Positions 1-6,660 of a DNA stretch of 7,645 bases are shown in pieces (within the stretch, counting starts at the first letter, position 1; each line of letters begins with the position of its first letter). The stretch lies in NCBI GenBank assembly GCA_014729055.1, contig WJKO01000358.1, forward strand, positions 1-7,645, read 5' to 3'. The DNA comes from Promethearchaeota archaeon (GTDB lineage: Archaea > Asgardarchaeota > Lokiarchaeia > Sigyniarchaeales > Promethearchaeaceae). A program made the position numbers and the translations under genes. The notes under the pieces were generated by a model. It was not told the origin of the DNA, did no database searches, and worked only from the letters and a program-made list of their open reading frames with translations.

Positions 1-1
1 A

Positions 2-79
2 AAAAAACTAAATGAAGCCGTAGAATTGATTAAATCTGTTATCTTAACTTTAGATAGAAAATATATCAGTTTAGAATAA
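2..79 (+). CDS. C-terminal end of an unidentified protein (partial)
   Basis: The reading frame is open from the first complete codon of the window to a TAA at 77-79 and encodes 25 residues, beginning KKLNEAVELIKS and ending DRKYISLE. The other two plus frames are closed early, and the segment looks like an amphipathic terminal helix (alternating Leu/Ile/Val with Glu/Lys). It stops 24 bp before the start of the GH28-like gene on the same strand, so it is probably the preceding cistron of the glycan operon. The tail is too short to assign a family. A glycosyltransferase or other sugar enzyme would fit the context, but that is a guess. Confidence 0.6.
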   Translation, partial: KKLNEAVELIKSVILTLDRKYISLE

Positions 80-103
80 ATTAAAGCAACAAGTGACGGA
101 TCT

Positions 104-1375
104 GTGAACTATTCTATGATAAATGTAAAAGAATTTGGGGTTGTCGGTGACAACACTACGAATAATGCTGGGAATATTGACTCTGCTATCAATGCGTGTT
201 CGGAATCTGGGGGTGGAACCGTGCATTTTCCAGCAGGTCGATACATTTCAGGAACGATTCATCTTAAAGACAACATTAACATCGACATATCACCTGGTGC
301 AACGATAGTGTTTAGCCCAGATGATGATAATTTCGACGATCTTGAAGAACTTTCATATAATCCGCACGCTGATGCTGAGACTACTTATTTCGCGCCCTCG
401 TTATTCAGATTAGATGGTGTTGAAAATGTATGTATAAAAGGTGGAGGTACTATAGATGGCAATCACCTTCATCGTTTAGGTCCGAAGCCCATAGCAGTTA
501 AGCAATGCAAAAGAATAACGATTAAGGACGTCAAAGTCGTTAATTCACCAAATTATGCTCTGTCCTTTATTGATAGCGAGGATATTACAATTGAAAACTC
601 AATAATTGATAATGCCTTTGCTGACGGCATTGATTTAGACGGATGTCGATATGCGCGAATATTAAACTGCCGTGTTAGCAGTGTTGATGATGCTATGTGT
701 TTAAAGTCCAGTCCTGCAATGGGCAAACCAATTAATTGTGAACATATATTGATCACAAATTCCACATTCTTGACCGAATACACAGCCTTTAAGGTGGGAT
801 CCGAAACAGGTCCAGGTAATTTCTTTGATATTGCTATGAATAATTGCACCCTGGGACGTAAAAAAAGTCTAAAGAATCATCCCGGTGGAATCACGATTGC
901 ATCTCTCGATGGTGCACATATAGCGGGATTTGCCATTTCCAATATCATTATGAACCATATTGGGACGCCTATCAGTATCAAGATCGTTAATCGAGGGCGT
1001 GCTCAAGAGGTTGCTACGCCAGGTATTATCGAAGATATCTTATTTAATAATATTATCGCACTGGATGCATTATCAGGCTGCAGCATTGAAGGACACCCAA
1101 ACCAACGAATCCATAACATATCTTTCGACAATATCATGATTCATCCTGCAATTAACATGCTGACGCAATTGGAAGAACGTGTTTGCATCTTTACCTGTAA
1201 AAATGCAGAAAATGTGAATGCAAAAAACTATCAATTCATTTTACCTTCGAAAGAACCGAGACTCATACCAATAGCATGCTTAGAAGATACGGAAAATTGT
1301 TTTATCTCTATGGCAGAAAATGTAGGCAATATTAACAGTCGAAGAAGGAAGTCTAAAAAAATTAAAAAACAATAG
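104..1375 (+). CDS. GH28-like right-handed beta-helix protein (polygalacturonase superfamily), cytosolic, atypical active site
   Basis: This 423-residue protein has the pectin-lyase-like fold of glycoside hydrolase family 28. The N-terminal cap reads NVKEFGVVGD (residues 7-16), then GGGTVHFPAGRY (36-47). GGGTIDGN follows at 113-120, and beta-helix coils of the N-x-x-I/V type run to about residue 370. The core family blocks are ADGIDLDGC (173-181) and VDDAMCLKSS (194-203), so the three catalytic-type acids D174, D195 and D196 are kept. The Gly-His-Gly block is replaced by EYT (225-227) before AFKVGSE, and the Arg-Ile-Lys block by ITI (263-265). I recall this pattern in a large group of bacterial GH28-like proteins, so it may mark a subfamily rather than a dead enzyme. 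No signal peptide or membrane segment is visible, and the tail is very basic (RRRKSKKIKK). The GTG start at 104 has AGTGA 7 bp upstream; ATG at 116 is the alternative. The protein probably acts on a sugar polymer or lipid-linked glycan made with the adjacent flippase. Hydrolase, lyase or epimerase activity cannot be separated from sequence alone. Confidence 0.85.
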   Translation: MNYSMINVKEFGVVGDNTTNNAGNIDSAINACSESGGGTVHFPAGRYISGTIHLKDNINIDISPGATIVFSPDDDNFDDLEELSYNPHADAETTYFAPSLFRLDGVENVCIKGGGTIDGNHLHRLGPKPIAVKQCKRITIKDVKVVNSPNYALSFIDSEDITIENSIIDNAFADGIDLDGCRYARILNCRVSSVDDAMCLKSSPAMGKPINCEHILITNSTFLTEYTAFKVGSETGPGNFFDIAMNNCTLGRKKSLKNHPGGITIASLDGAHIAGFAISNIIMNHIGTPISIKIVNRGRAQEVATPGIIEDILFNNIIALDALSGCSIEGHPNQRIHNISFDNIMIHPAINMLTQLEERVCIFTCKNAENVNAKNYQFILPSKEPRLIPIACLEDTENCFISMAENVGNINSRRRKSKKIKKQ

Positions 1376-1384
1376 GGAAATCAA

Positions 1385-3589
1385 ATGAAGAAAAAGGAAG
1401 AAACTCGAATTACAGAGATCAATATAGAAAAAGAAAACGAAAATGATGTGTCAGAAGAAGATAGTATTTGGTCAAAACCATCAACGGAACGATTAGTTAC
1501 CGGTGGAGCATGGTGGGCTCTTTTTGATATTATTGGCAGCCTGTTTGCTTTCTTAACGGCTATGATTCTGGCAAATACCAATCCTTTTCAAGCCGCTTTA
1601 TTTAATGATGTGGCTGCTTATCAGTTGTTTTTTAAGAGCTTTGCAGCGATCGGATTTGTTGGTTCGGGAGGAAAATTTATAGCAGAATATATCGGGAGAA
1701 ACGACCTTAAGTCTGCTAAAGAACATGGGATAGCTGCAAGCAAATACAATTTTATTTTTACTGGAATTCCAAGTGTGGGTATGGCAGTTATTCTAATGTT
1801 ACGATTTAACCCTATTAGTAATCCGGATAAGTTCTGGTGTTACTTGCTTCTTATTATCTATATATTATTTGATCGATTGCGATCTTGCGTCGATGTCTTT
1901 TTATTGGGATTTCAAAGATATGATCTCTTTAGCGTTGCTTATATGACGACACATATTTGGGGAAATTTGCTAGCAGTCTTTCTAATTCCATATGGTGCCG
2001 TTACTGGCTTTTTAGCATTCACAATTACAAGTGTTTTATCATTTCCTATGTCTATATGGGGATATAAAAAAGTCATTAGAGATGCTAAATTAGATTGGAG
2101 CGTAAAAATGATCTTTCAGTGGGGAAAAAGTGACAAAAATCTCTTTTATAAGCTATTCAAATTCAATCTGCTTTTTGCCCTTGCCAATGTCATCTATTCA
2201 CTTTTAATTTCAAGTCTTTTTGTCACAATGGGTGAAATATTTGGGATATTTCGAAATGTTGAACGCTTATCCTACGGTTTAATAACAGGATTTGCCTCGT
2301 TCTATTATGGGGTATTTGGATTGGTTAATCCTGTCACTCAAGCAATATCGGAAGCACATAGTATGCGAAATTCGAAATTGGTCAAGAATTATTTTCTCTG
2401 CGTCGTGAGATTTCCCCTTTTATTAGCGATAGCAGTTACCGGATTTTTTATGTTTTGCGGTCAAGAGTTAATATCAGTTTTCTATAATGATAAATGGATA
2501 TTGCTTGCTATGTTTATGTTTATCGTACTTTTTCCAAGCTATGCATTAGCTTCATTTGCTTCCAAATATGACAATATGCTTGCGGGTGTTGGCAGACCAG
2601 ATCTCCCTATGAGGTCATGGCTAATTGGCTTCATAGTTGCAGTCTCAGGCATGCTATTATGCATTCTTTTACCTGATCAATTTATAACGAATATTGGTAG
2701 TTATATTGTGGAAGAGCAAATAGATGCCGATCTTGTATTGGTAAATTATAACATTACAATTAGATTCATATTGGGTATCAGTTCACTCTCCGCAGGGATG
2801 TTTATCTCTGGACTATCAATCATTATTATAACCATACGTGTATTCAACATTAAAATCCCAAAGAACTTCATATTAAAGCCACTTCTGGCCATGGTGACGA
2901 CAATTCTATCTTTCATTATCATAGATCTAATATTAGATTTAAATACACTGATAGCAAACACCTTAATTTATTTCATATTAAAAACTATTATTCTCATTCT
3001 TTTGTTTGTCATTTTTCTCTTTATTTTTGGAGGGATCTCAAGAGAAGATGCACGGTTTCTCAGAAATGTTGCGAAAAACATTCCCCTTGGAAAACAATTA
3101 ATTGTAATCGCTAAACCCGTTTTTAATGCATTATACAAAATAAAATTGTTAAAAAGTGATCCAATATTATGGATAAGCACAGAAGAGATGAGAAACTCGG
3201 AATTAGACTCCGTTTTTAATATTGAAGTTCGTTTAGATAATGAAATGATCAAAATGAATATAACCAATATCTCTCGCAATTTATTTGATACTGTTGCATA
3301 TATCAAAATAAACGATATTTTAGCTAAAAAAACAATCCATTATAAAGAAAAATTAGAAGCTGGAGGACAACACGAAATATTGATGAATATTAAGCAAACA
3401 ACGACAGATGACCCAACCCAGAAAATTCAGATTCTTTTTGATGCATATGAAAAATATGCAACGAAAGAAGACGTTGAAGATCTTATCAAGAAGAAGATTA
3501 AGTTTCGGAATATGGACTATCGCATGCGATGGAGCTATGAAAAAACGCTTATATATAATAAAAATCGAAAGAAATTTGAAAGAAAGTAA
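1385..3589 (+). CDS. MOP-superfamily (Wzx/MATE-like) polysaccharide flippase with C-terminal soluble domain
   Basis: This is a 734-residue multi-pass membrane protein. A charged N-terminal tail (1-37, rich in Glu and Lys) precedes GGAWWALFDIIGSLFAFLTA (40-59), the first helix typical of Wzx/PST flippases. About 12-14 hydrophobic segments follow up to residue 550, including 121-140, 152-174, 186-227, 255-282, 297-320, 338-358, 371-391, 410-430 and paired segments across 458-548. Loops such as SGGKFIAEYIGRNDLKSAKE (94-113) and the ISEAH block (321-325) are of the kind seen in archaeal polysaccharide exporters. Proteins of this family flip lipid-linked glycans across the cytoplasmic membrane. 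Usual family length is about 420-520 residues. The extra part is a basic amphipathic linker (551-592) and a domain at about 600-734 with alternating beta-strand pattern (FNIEVRL, MIKMNITNIS, KIQILFDAYE) resembling a CARDB/Ig-like sandwich. ATG at 1385 follows the previous stop by 9 bp, with AGGGA upstream, so the two genes are likely co-transcribed. Confidence 0.85.
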   Translation: MKKKEETRITEINIEKENENDVSEEDSIWSKPSTERLVTGGAWWALFDIIGSLFAFLTAMILANTNPFQAALFNDVAAYQLFFKSFAAIGFVGSGGKFIAEYIGRNDLKSAKEHGIAASKYNFIFTGIPSVGMAVILMLRFNPISNPDKFWCYLLLIIYILFDRLRSCVDVFLLGFQRYDLFSVAYMTTHIWGNLLAVFLIPYGAVTGFLAFTITSVLSFPMSIWGYKKVIRDAKLDWSVKMIFQWGKSDKNLFYKLFKFNLLFALANVIYSLLISSLFVTMGEIFGIFRNVERLSYGLITGFASFYYGVFGLVNPVTQAISEAHSMRNSKLVKNYFLCVVRFPLLLAIAVTGFFMFCGQELISVFYNDKWILLAMFMFIVLFPSYALASFASKYDNMLAGVGRPDLPMRSWLIGFIVAVSGMLLCILLPDQFITNIGSYIVEEQIDADLVLVNYNITIRFILGISSLSAGMFISGLSIIIITIRVFNIKIPKNFILKPLLAMVTTILSFIIIDLILDLNTLIANTLIYFILKTIILILLFVIFLFIFGGISREDARFLRNVAKNIPLGKQLIVIAKPVFNALYKIKLLKSDPILWISTEEMRNSELDSVFNIEVRLDNEMIKMNITNISRNLFDTVAYIKINDILAKKTIHYKEKLEAGGQHEILMNIKQTTTDDPTQKIQILFDAYEKYATKEDVEDLIKKKIKFRNMDYRMRWSYEKTLIYNKNRKKFERK

Positions 3590-3597
3590 AAAATAAC
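3588..3597 (-). terminator. T-rich run past the sulfotransferase-like gene
   Basis: On the minus strand, the bases just after the stop at 3602 read ttattttttac and then become T/C-rich inside the 3' end of the opposing flippase gene. Archaeal RNA polymerase can terminate on U-tracts alone, so this is a plausible terminator for the minus-strand gene. The plus strand has no comparable T-run after the flippase stop at 3589, and no hairpin is visible in the 12-bp gap. Confidence 0.35.
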
Positions 3598-3601
3598 ATT
3601 A

Positions 3602-4870
3602 TTAGCAGATTGCTCTGGTAAAAAAGAAATCGTGTACAATCTGAAAATCAAATATTACAAACAATTCAATGGCAATTAACGCAACTAAAGGGAGTATTTT
3701 TAACCACTTCTTCGGTTTATTCTGTGAAAATATAACTAAGACCCAGTAGACTTCGAAAATCGCAAGAATACTTAAATTTACACGCGCAAGTATCACGGGA
3801 CCGCCTCCTTTACCCCATTCCCAGACCTTCACACCCGTATCTGCGTTAAATTCCCAGATCTTACCGTTTGTATCTCCTCCGATGAGAATTGTATTAGTGG
3901 AATCAATATAATCAGCTTCATATCCCCCGTGCGGTATTCTTAATTCAACTTCACCGCTGGTTTTGTTAAGAATGAATACTTCATCAACATCAGTCACTAA
4001 ATATCGATTAGGATTGCCCATTATATCACAATCTCGTGGCCAACTCATAATTTCACTATTCTCCCATTCCCATTCGATCTCTTTTGTAGTTCGATTCACT
4101 TCAATAAGGCTATAATGCTCAGAATCCACGATTAAAATATTGCCATCCGGTAAATATTCTGGGTTGTGTGGACATTTTAACACATTATCACCACCGTACC
4201 ACCAGACAATATCACTATAATTGGCTTTTGTCCGATCTTGTGCTCTTGTAAAATTAACCTCTATCATCAGATTGAAATCTCGTATACTAATCAACATACT
4301 CTCCCATGTACCATAATTTTTGAAATCAATATCATTGACATGCGACCAATCCGAAGTTTCAGGCTTATTATAATAGTGATCTTCATCCCAACTGCTATTC
4401 AACTGCTGCCAATCAATATCGCCAAACCAGTACTCCCATGTAATTTCTTTTGTATCCCTCTCAAGAAACCTAATCTTATCCGCAAGGCAATCTGTGAAGA
4501 AATATCCAATCGTTCCTTTCATTGCTTTCTTTTTAACTTCATGATCGGGATGGATCGTTGCAGGATCCTCTGGGATATATTGCCATACAATATTCCCTAA
4601 TTCGTCCAATTCCATTATAGTGCTAAAGCAATTTTTCCTTTCCTTTCCTCCCATAATTTTCAGTGTTGTCTGGAATTCTCCAACACGAACCAGAGTATTT
4701 CCATCCGGTAATCGGTCAACATCATTGATATATATTAAAAATTCAGAACGATTATAATGCTGATAGATAAAGATAGCTAAATTTCCTGCGAGAATTGAAA
4801 GAATAAACATCAAGGTCACAATAACATGAGATCTTCTTTTATTAAAATTTGTACTAGAATCTTTAGGCAT
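3602..4870 (-). CDS. Membrane-anchored arylsulfotransferase (ASST)-like beta-propeller protein
   Basis: This 422-residue protein starts at ATG 4870 (MPKDSSTNFNKRRSHV). A TTG at 4894 would add eight residues, but it lies in the proposed TATA box, so ATG is preferred. Using the longer numbering, a KRR cluster (19-21) precedes a membrane helix at about 24-45. A six-bladed-type propeller follows, with repeats LPDGNTLVRVGE (62-73), ELDELGNIVWQY (95-106), ERDTKEITWEYW (145-156), LPDGNILIVDSE (248-259), EVNRTTKEIEWEWE (265-278) and EFNADTGVKVWEWG (348-361). Family-typical signatures are WSHVNDIDF with H185, SIRDFNLMIEVN (203-214), CPHNPEYLPDGN with H243, and WPRD with R287. Two further helices (about 366-389 and 398-420) flank a basic loop NKPKKWLK, so the positive-inside rule places the propeller outside. 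Bacterial ASSTs transfer sulfate between phenolic compounds using a catalytic His. Activity here is inferred, and a non-enzymatic propeller is possible. The gene converges on the flippase gene. Confidence 0.75.
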   Translation of the reverse strand: MPKDSSTNFNKRRSHVIVTLMFILSILAGNLAIFIYQHYNRSEFLIYINDVDRLPDGNTLVRVGEFQTTLKIMGGKERKNCFSTIMELDELGNIVWQYIPEDPATIHPDHEVKKKAMKGTIGYFFTDCLADKIRFLERDTKEITWEYWFGDIDWQQLNSSWDEDHYYNKPETSDWSHVNDIDFKNYGTWESMLISIRDFNLMIEVNFTRAQDRTKANYSDIVWWYGGDNVLKCPHNPEYLPDGNILIVDSEHYSLIEVNRTTKEIEWEWENSEIMSWPRDCDIMGNPNRYLVTDVDEVFILNKTSGEVELRIPHGGYEADYIDSTNTILIGGDTNGKIWEFNADTGVKVWEWGKGGGPVILARVNLSILAIFEVYWVLVIFSQNKPKKWLKILPLVALIAIELFVIFDFQIVHDFFFTRAIC

Positions 4871-4892
4871 GATCTTGATATAATTATTAACC

Positions 4893-4900
4893 AATAAATA
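4893..4900 (-). promoter_or_regulatory. TATA box, probable leaderless promoter of the ASST-like gene
   Basis: On the minus strand this reads TATTTATT, centred 26-27 bases upstream of the A of ATG 4870. That is the usual archaeal distance from TATA box to transcription start, so the mRNA probably begins at or near the start codon. No Shine-Dalgarno sequence is seen before that ATG, which agrees with leaderless translation. Confidence 0.5.
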
Positions 4901-4917
4901 AGCATTTACGGATGCTT
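4900..4917. repeat. Short palindrome beside the ASST-like promoter
   Basis: AAGCAT, a 6-base spacer (TTACGG) and ATGCTT form a perfect inverted repeat. It lies directly upstream of the TATA box on the minus strand and shares one base with it, so it occupies the position of the TFB recognition element and upstream operator. A dimeric regulator could bind here. The arms are only 6 bp, so chance is not excluded. Confidence 0.35.
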
Positions 4918-5052
4918 CTTGATCTAAAAATTAACCTTAGATTTCATTTAATCACTTTAGCTGATTTTGTCGGTAAGGAACTGAAGTATCATATATGCGA
5001 CTGCGGGGATTGCGGTAAGACTTTCTACCAAAAAGCTGAGATATTATTATAG
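4912..5052 (+). CDS. Small ORF ending in a truncated zinc-finger motif; small protein or gene remnant
   Basis: ATG at 4912 opens a 46-codon frame ending in TAG at 5050-5052. Its C-terminal part reads ICDCGDCGKTFYQKAEILL. The arrangement C-x2-C-G-K-T-F-x5-hydrophobic matches the first half of a classical C2H2 finger; the stop falls where the first zinc-binding His would be expected, and no His pair follows in frame. The CGDCG stretch is encoded by a near-perfect 9-bp tandem repeat (gactgcggg, gattgcggt), and this patch is richer in G and C than its surroundings. No ribosome binding site is seen before the ATG. It may be a real small protein with a zinc knuckle, the remnant of a zinc-finger gene, or chance. 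It lies between the minus-strand promoter and the next plus-strand promoter. Confidence 0.3.
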   Translation: MLLDLKINLRFHLITLADFVGKELKYHICDCGDCGKTFYQKAEILL

Positions 5053-5055
5053 ATT

Positions 5056-5078
5056 AAATATATATATCGTTTACTCGG
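5056..5078 (+). promoter_or_regulatory. Promoter of the UroD-like operon: long TATA box plus ACTCGG element
   Basis: AAATATATATAT (5056-5067) is followed after 5 bp by ACTCGG (5073-5078). With the TATA box centred near 5062, transcription should begin around 5088, giving a leader of about 34 bases before ATG 5122. The same two blocks with the same spacing occur at 6615-6637. ACTCGG would lie between the TATA box and the start site, a position where a regulator or a promoter-proximal element could act. Confidence 0.6.
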
Positions 5079-5108
5079 CTAAGATATCATATCAATTTAA
5101 AATTCCAT

Positions 5109-5113
5109 AGGTG
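5109..5113 (+). promoter_or_regulatory. Shine-Dalgarno site deciding the 5122 start
   Basis: AGGTG pairs with the archaeal 16S 3' end (CACCT) and stands 8 bases before ATG 5122. The in-frame GTG at 5113 overlaps this site, so it would have no binding site of its own. ATG 5122 is therefore preferred. Confidence 0.55.
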
Positions 5114-5121
5114 TGAAAAAA

Positions 5122-5343
5122 ATGGTTGAACGAATCGATCCAAAAAGTAGGAAATATGTCACCTTGGGGGACGACAAAGATGAGATCGGAAAGATTAAGA
5201 AAAAAGCTTTCGATTTAGACCACGACCAAGCCATCTCTGGTAAACTGAATAATTACGGAAAAAAACACTTTAAATCTTTAGACGATAAATATAATCATAT
5301 TGTGAAAGAACTGATCGAATACGAAAAAGAAGATCCTCGATAA
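5122..5343 (+). CDS. Small highly charged hypothetical protein (73 aa)
   Basis: I do not recognise a family. The protein is hydrophilic throughout, with Lys, Asp and Glu dominating and no cysteine, signal peptide or membrane segment. The first part (RIDPKSRKYVTLGDDKDEIG, 4-23) could form a short beta strand or turn. Two amphipathic helices are likely at about 24-44 and 47-69 (HFKSLDDKYNHIVKELIEYE). It has its own TATA promoter and a good Shine-Dalgarno site, which supports it being a real gene. It is followed by the UroD-like gene at ATG 5360 after 16 bp, so the pair is probably co-transcribed, and this could be an accessory or regulatory partner of that enzyme. An unusual GTG start at 5113 would add three residues (MKK). 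Confidence 0.65.
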   Translation: MVERIDPKSRKYVTLGDDKDEIGKIKKKAFDLDHDQAISGKLNNYGKKHFKSLDDKYNHIVKELIEYEKEDPR

Positions 5344-5359
5344 GTCGACTTTGGTCAAA

Positions 5360-6499
5360 ATGAATAAAAAAGAATTGGTTAAAAACGCGTTATTACGTAA
5401 GAAAGTCCCCAAATTTCCGATTTTCATGACTGCAACACCTCAGTTTATGAAGAGGTGCACAGATTATATAAAGGAAGGCAGCCTTGCTATTAAATCGTGG
5501 CAGTATTGTTTTGACAAAGATCTTGATGTTGTGCAAGTTGGACATCCTTCCTTTTATCCGGTGAATTTAGATCTACCACGAAATTCAAAATATACAGATG
5601 ATTGGGGGCGCACACATTTAATTCTTGATTATTACGACGACTTTACAGCTCCTTTTCCACTTCAAAAGACCAGACGTGTAGATGCCACTGAGATTAAAAA
5701 CAATTGGGAGACCTACGAATTTCCAGATCCAAAAGACCAGAAGTGGTTTGATGATGTTGAGAAAATTATCAAACATAATAAGCAATTGGATGATCCTCTC
5801 TCTATTTGGGGGGTAATCAATGGTCCATTTGAACCAACATGGCAATTAATGTCTGATGGATGGCCTGCTTACTTTATGCTGGCAAGAAAGGAACCCGAGC
5901 TCGCAAAAGAGATTATTAATCGAATCGCGGAATATTCCATTACTGCTGGTGTTGGCTTAATTGAGCGCGGGGTGGATGTTATTAGGATAGGGGACGATTA
6001 TGCACATAACGATGGTTTACTCTGTCGGCCAAAGACTTGGCTTGAATTTTTATATCCAGCCCACAAACGGTTAATAGAGGGCTTAAAGAAAGCAGCTGGC
6101 GGTGAATTTCCCGTCATTTTACATTCTGACGGTGATATCACCGAGATTTTTCCATGGTTGAAGAAAAGCGGTATAGATGCTCTTAATCCTATACAACCCG
6201 ACGCTTTAGAGGTCGATGAAGTGACCAATGCCGTTGGCAGCCACCTTGCTCTCACTGGGGCTTTTGATTTGCGGTATTTTTTGGATCCTATTACAGATGA
6301 AACTTGTCGAAAGATAGACGGGGAAATTAACAGGTTGTTTTCTATTTTTCAGAGATATAATGAAGCTCATACTGGCAGTGATCGCACCGGCTTTTGCATA
6401 GGACCCACACACCAAGTACAACCCACATCACATGTGGAAACATTCGAATATTGGATTCAACAATTACACAGATATAATGAACACATTGATTCGGTATGA
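5360..6499 (+). CDS. Uroporphyrinogen decarboxylase (UroD/MtaA) superfamily protein, probable methyltransferase-type
   Basis: This protein has 379 residues from ATG 5360; a TTG at 5351 would add three. It fits the UroD-like TIM-barrel family. The start MNKKELVKNALLRKKVPKFP is the common opening of methyltransferase-type members. Numbered from the TTG, later family blocks are INGPFEPTWQLM (156-167), VIRIGDDYAHNDGLLCRPKT (210-229), ILHSDGDITEIFPWLKKSGI (256-275), DALNPIQPDA (276-285) and GFCIGPTHQVQP (347-358). True heme-pathway UroD carries an Arg-rich FRQAGRYL-type motif near the N terminus, which is absent here. In corrinoid:thiol methyltransferases such as MtaA, zinc is bound by a His-X-Cys pair and a later Cys. 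Here the pair is H258-S-D260, with a single Cys at 349, so a classical MtaA role is doubtful. Many such homologues in anaerobes are annotated only at family level. No corrinoid protein gene lies nearby. It is co-transcribed with the 73-residue orphan; the substrate is unknown. Confidence 0.85.
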   Translation: MNKKELVKNALLRKKVPKFPIFMTATPQFMKRCTDYIKEGSLAIKSWQYCFDKDLDVVQVGHPSFYPVNLDLPRNSKYTDDWGRTHLILDYYDDFTAPFPLQKTRRVDATEIKNNWETYEFPDPKDQKWFDDVEKIIKHNKQLDDPLSIWGVINGPFEPTWQLMSDGWPAYFMLARKEPELAKEIINRIAEYSITAGVGLIERGVDVIRIGDDYAHNDGLLCRPKTWLEFLYPAHKRLIEGLKKAAGGEFPVILHSDGDITEIFPWLKKSGIDALNPIQPDALEVDEVTNAVGSHLALTGAFDLRYFLDPITDETCRKIDGEINRLFSIFQRYNEAHTGSDRTGFCIGPTHQVQPTSHVETFEYWIQQLHRYNEHIDSV

Positions 6500-6587
6500 A
6501 AAAATAGAAGATGAAGAATTATTAATCGAACAAATAATGGATAAAGATATTTCCTACTCAATTCTGCTGTATCATCTTACCCATTAA
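6477..6587 (+). CDS. Possible overlapping small ORF (36 aa)
   Basis: ATG 6477 lies inside the last codons of the UroD-like gene in another frame and overlaps it by 23 bases. The frame runs to TAA at 6585-6587. The peptide has an acidic helix-like centre (YEKIEDEELLIEQIMDKD) and a hydrophobic end (SILLYHLTH). An overlap of this type is compatible with translational coupling, but there is no clear Shine-Dalgarno site. In AT-rich DNA a frame of this length can occur by chance. It is listed because it is the only coding candidate in the 166-bp gap after the UroD-like gene. Confidence 0.22.
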   Translation: MNTLIRYEKIEDEELLIEQIMDKDISYSILLYHLTH

Positions 6588-6614
6588 CAAATTCTGAATT
6601 ATTACTCCGCTAAT

Positions 6615-6637
6615 AAATATATATATGTCTAACTCGG
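6615..6637 (+). promoter_or_regulatory. Promoter of the small zinc-protein gene: long TATA box plus ACTCGG element
   Basis: AAATATATATAT (6615-6626), 5 bp, then ACTCGG (6632-6637). The two blocks and their spacing are identical to 5056-5078. The predicted transcription start is near 6647, giving a leader of about 20-37 bases depending on which GTG is used. Confidence 0.6.
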
Positions 6638-6660
6638 TGAAGGTTTATTGGCTTAAAAAA

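Noticed and set aside
3408..3596. 62-codon plus-strand frame across the flippase stop
   Set aside because: It lies almost entirely inside the flippase C-terminal domain in another frame and has an Arg/Lys-rich, non-protein-like composition; taken as a shadow.
4238..4600. 120-codon plus-strand frame opposite the ASST-like gene
   Set aside because: Antisense to well-conserved propeller blocks; its composition (Ile, Cys, Arg) is typical of a shadow frame.
4871..4894. TTG at 4894 as start of the ASST-like gene
   Set aside because: It lies within the proposed TATA box and has no ribosome site; ATG 4870 stands at the right distance for leaderless transcription. The added residues carry no recognisable feature.
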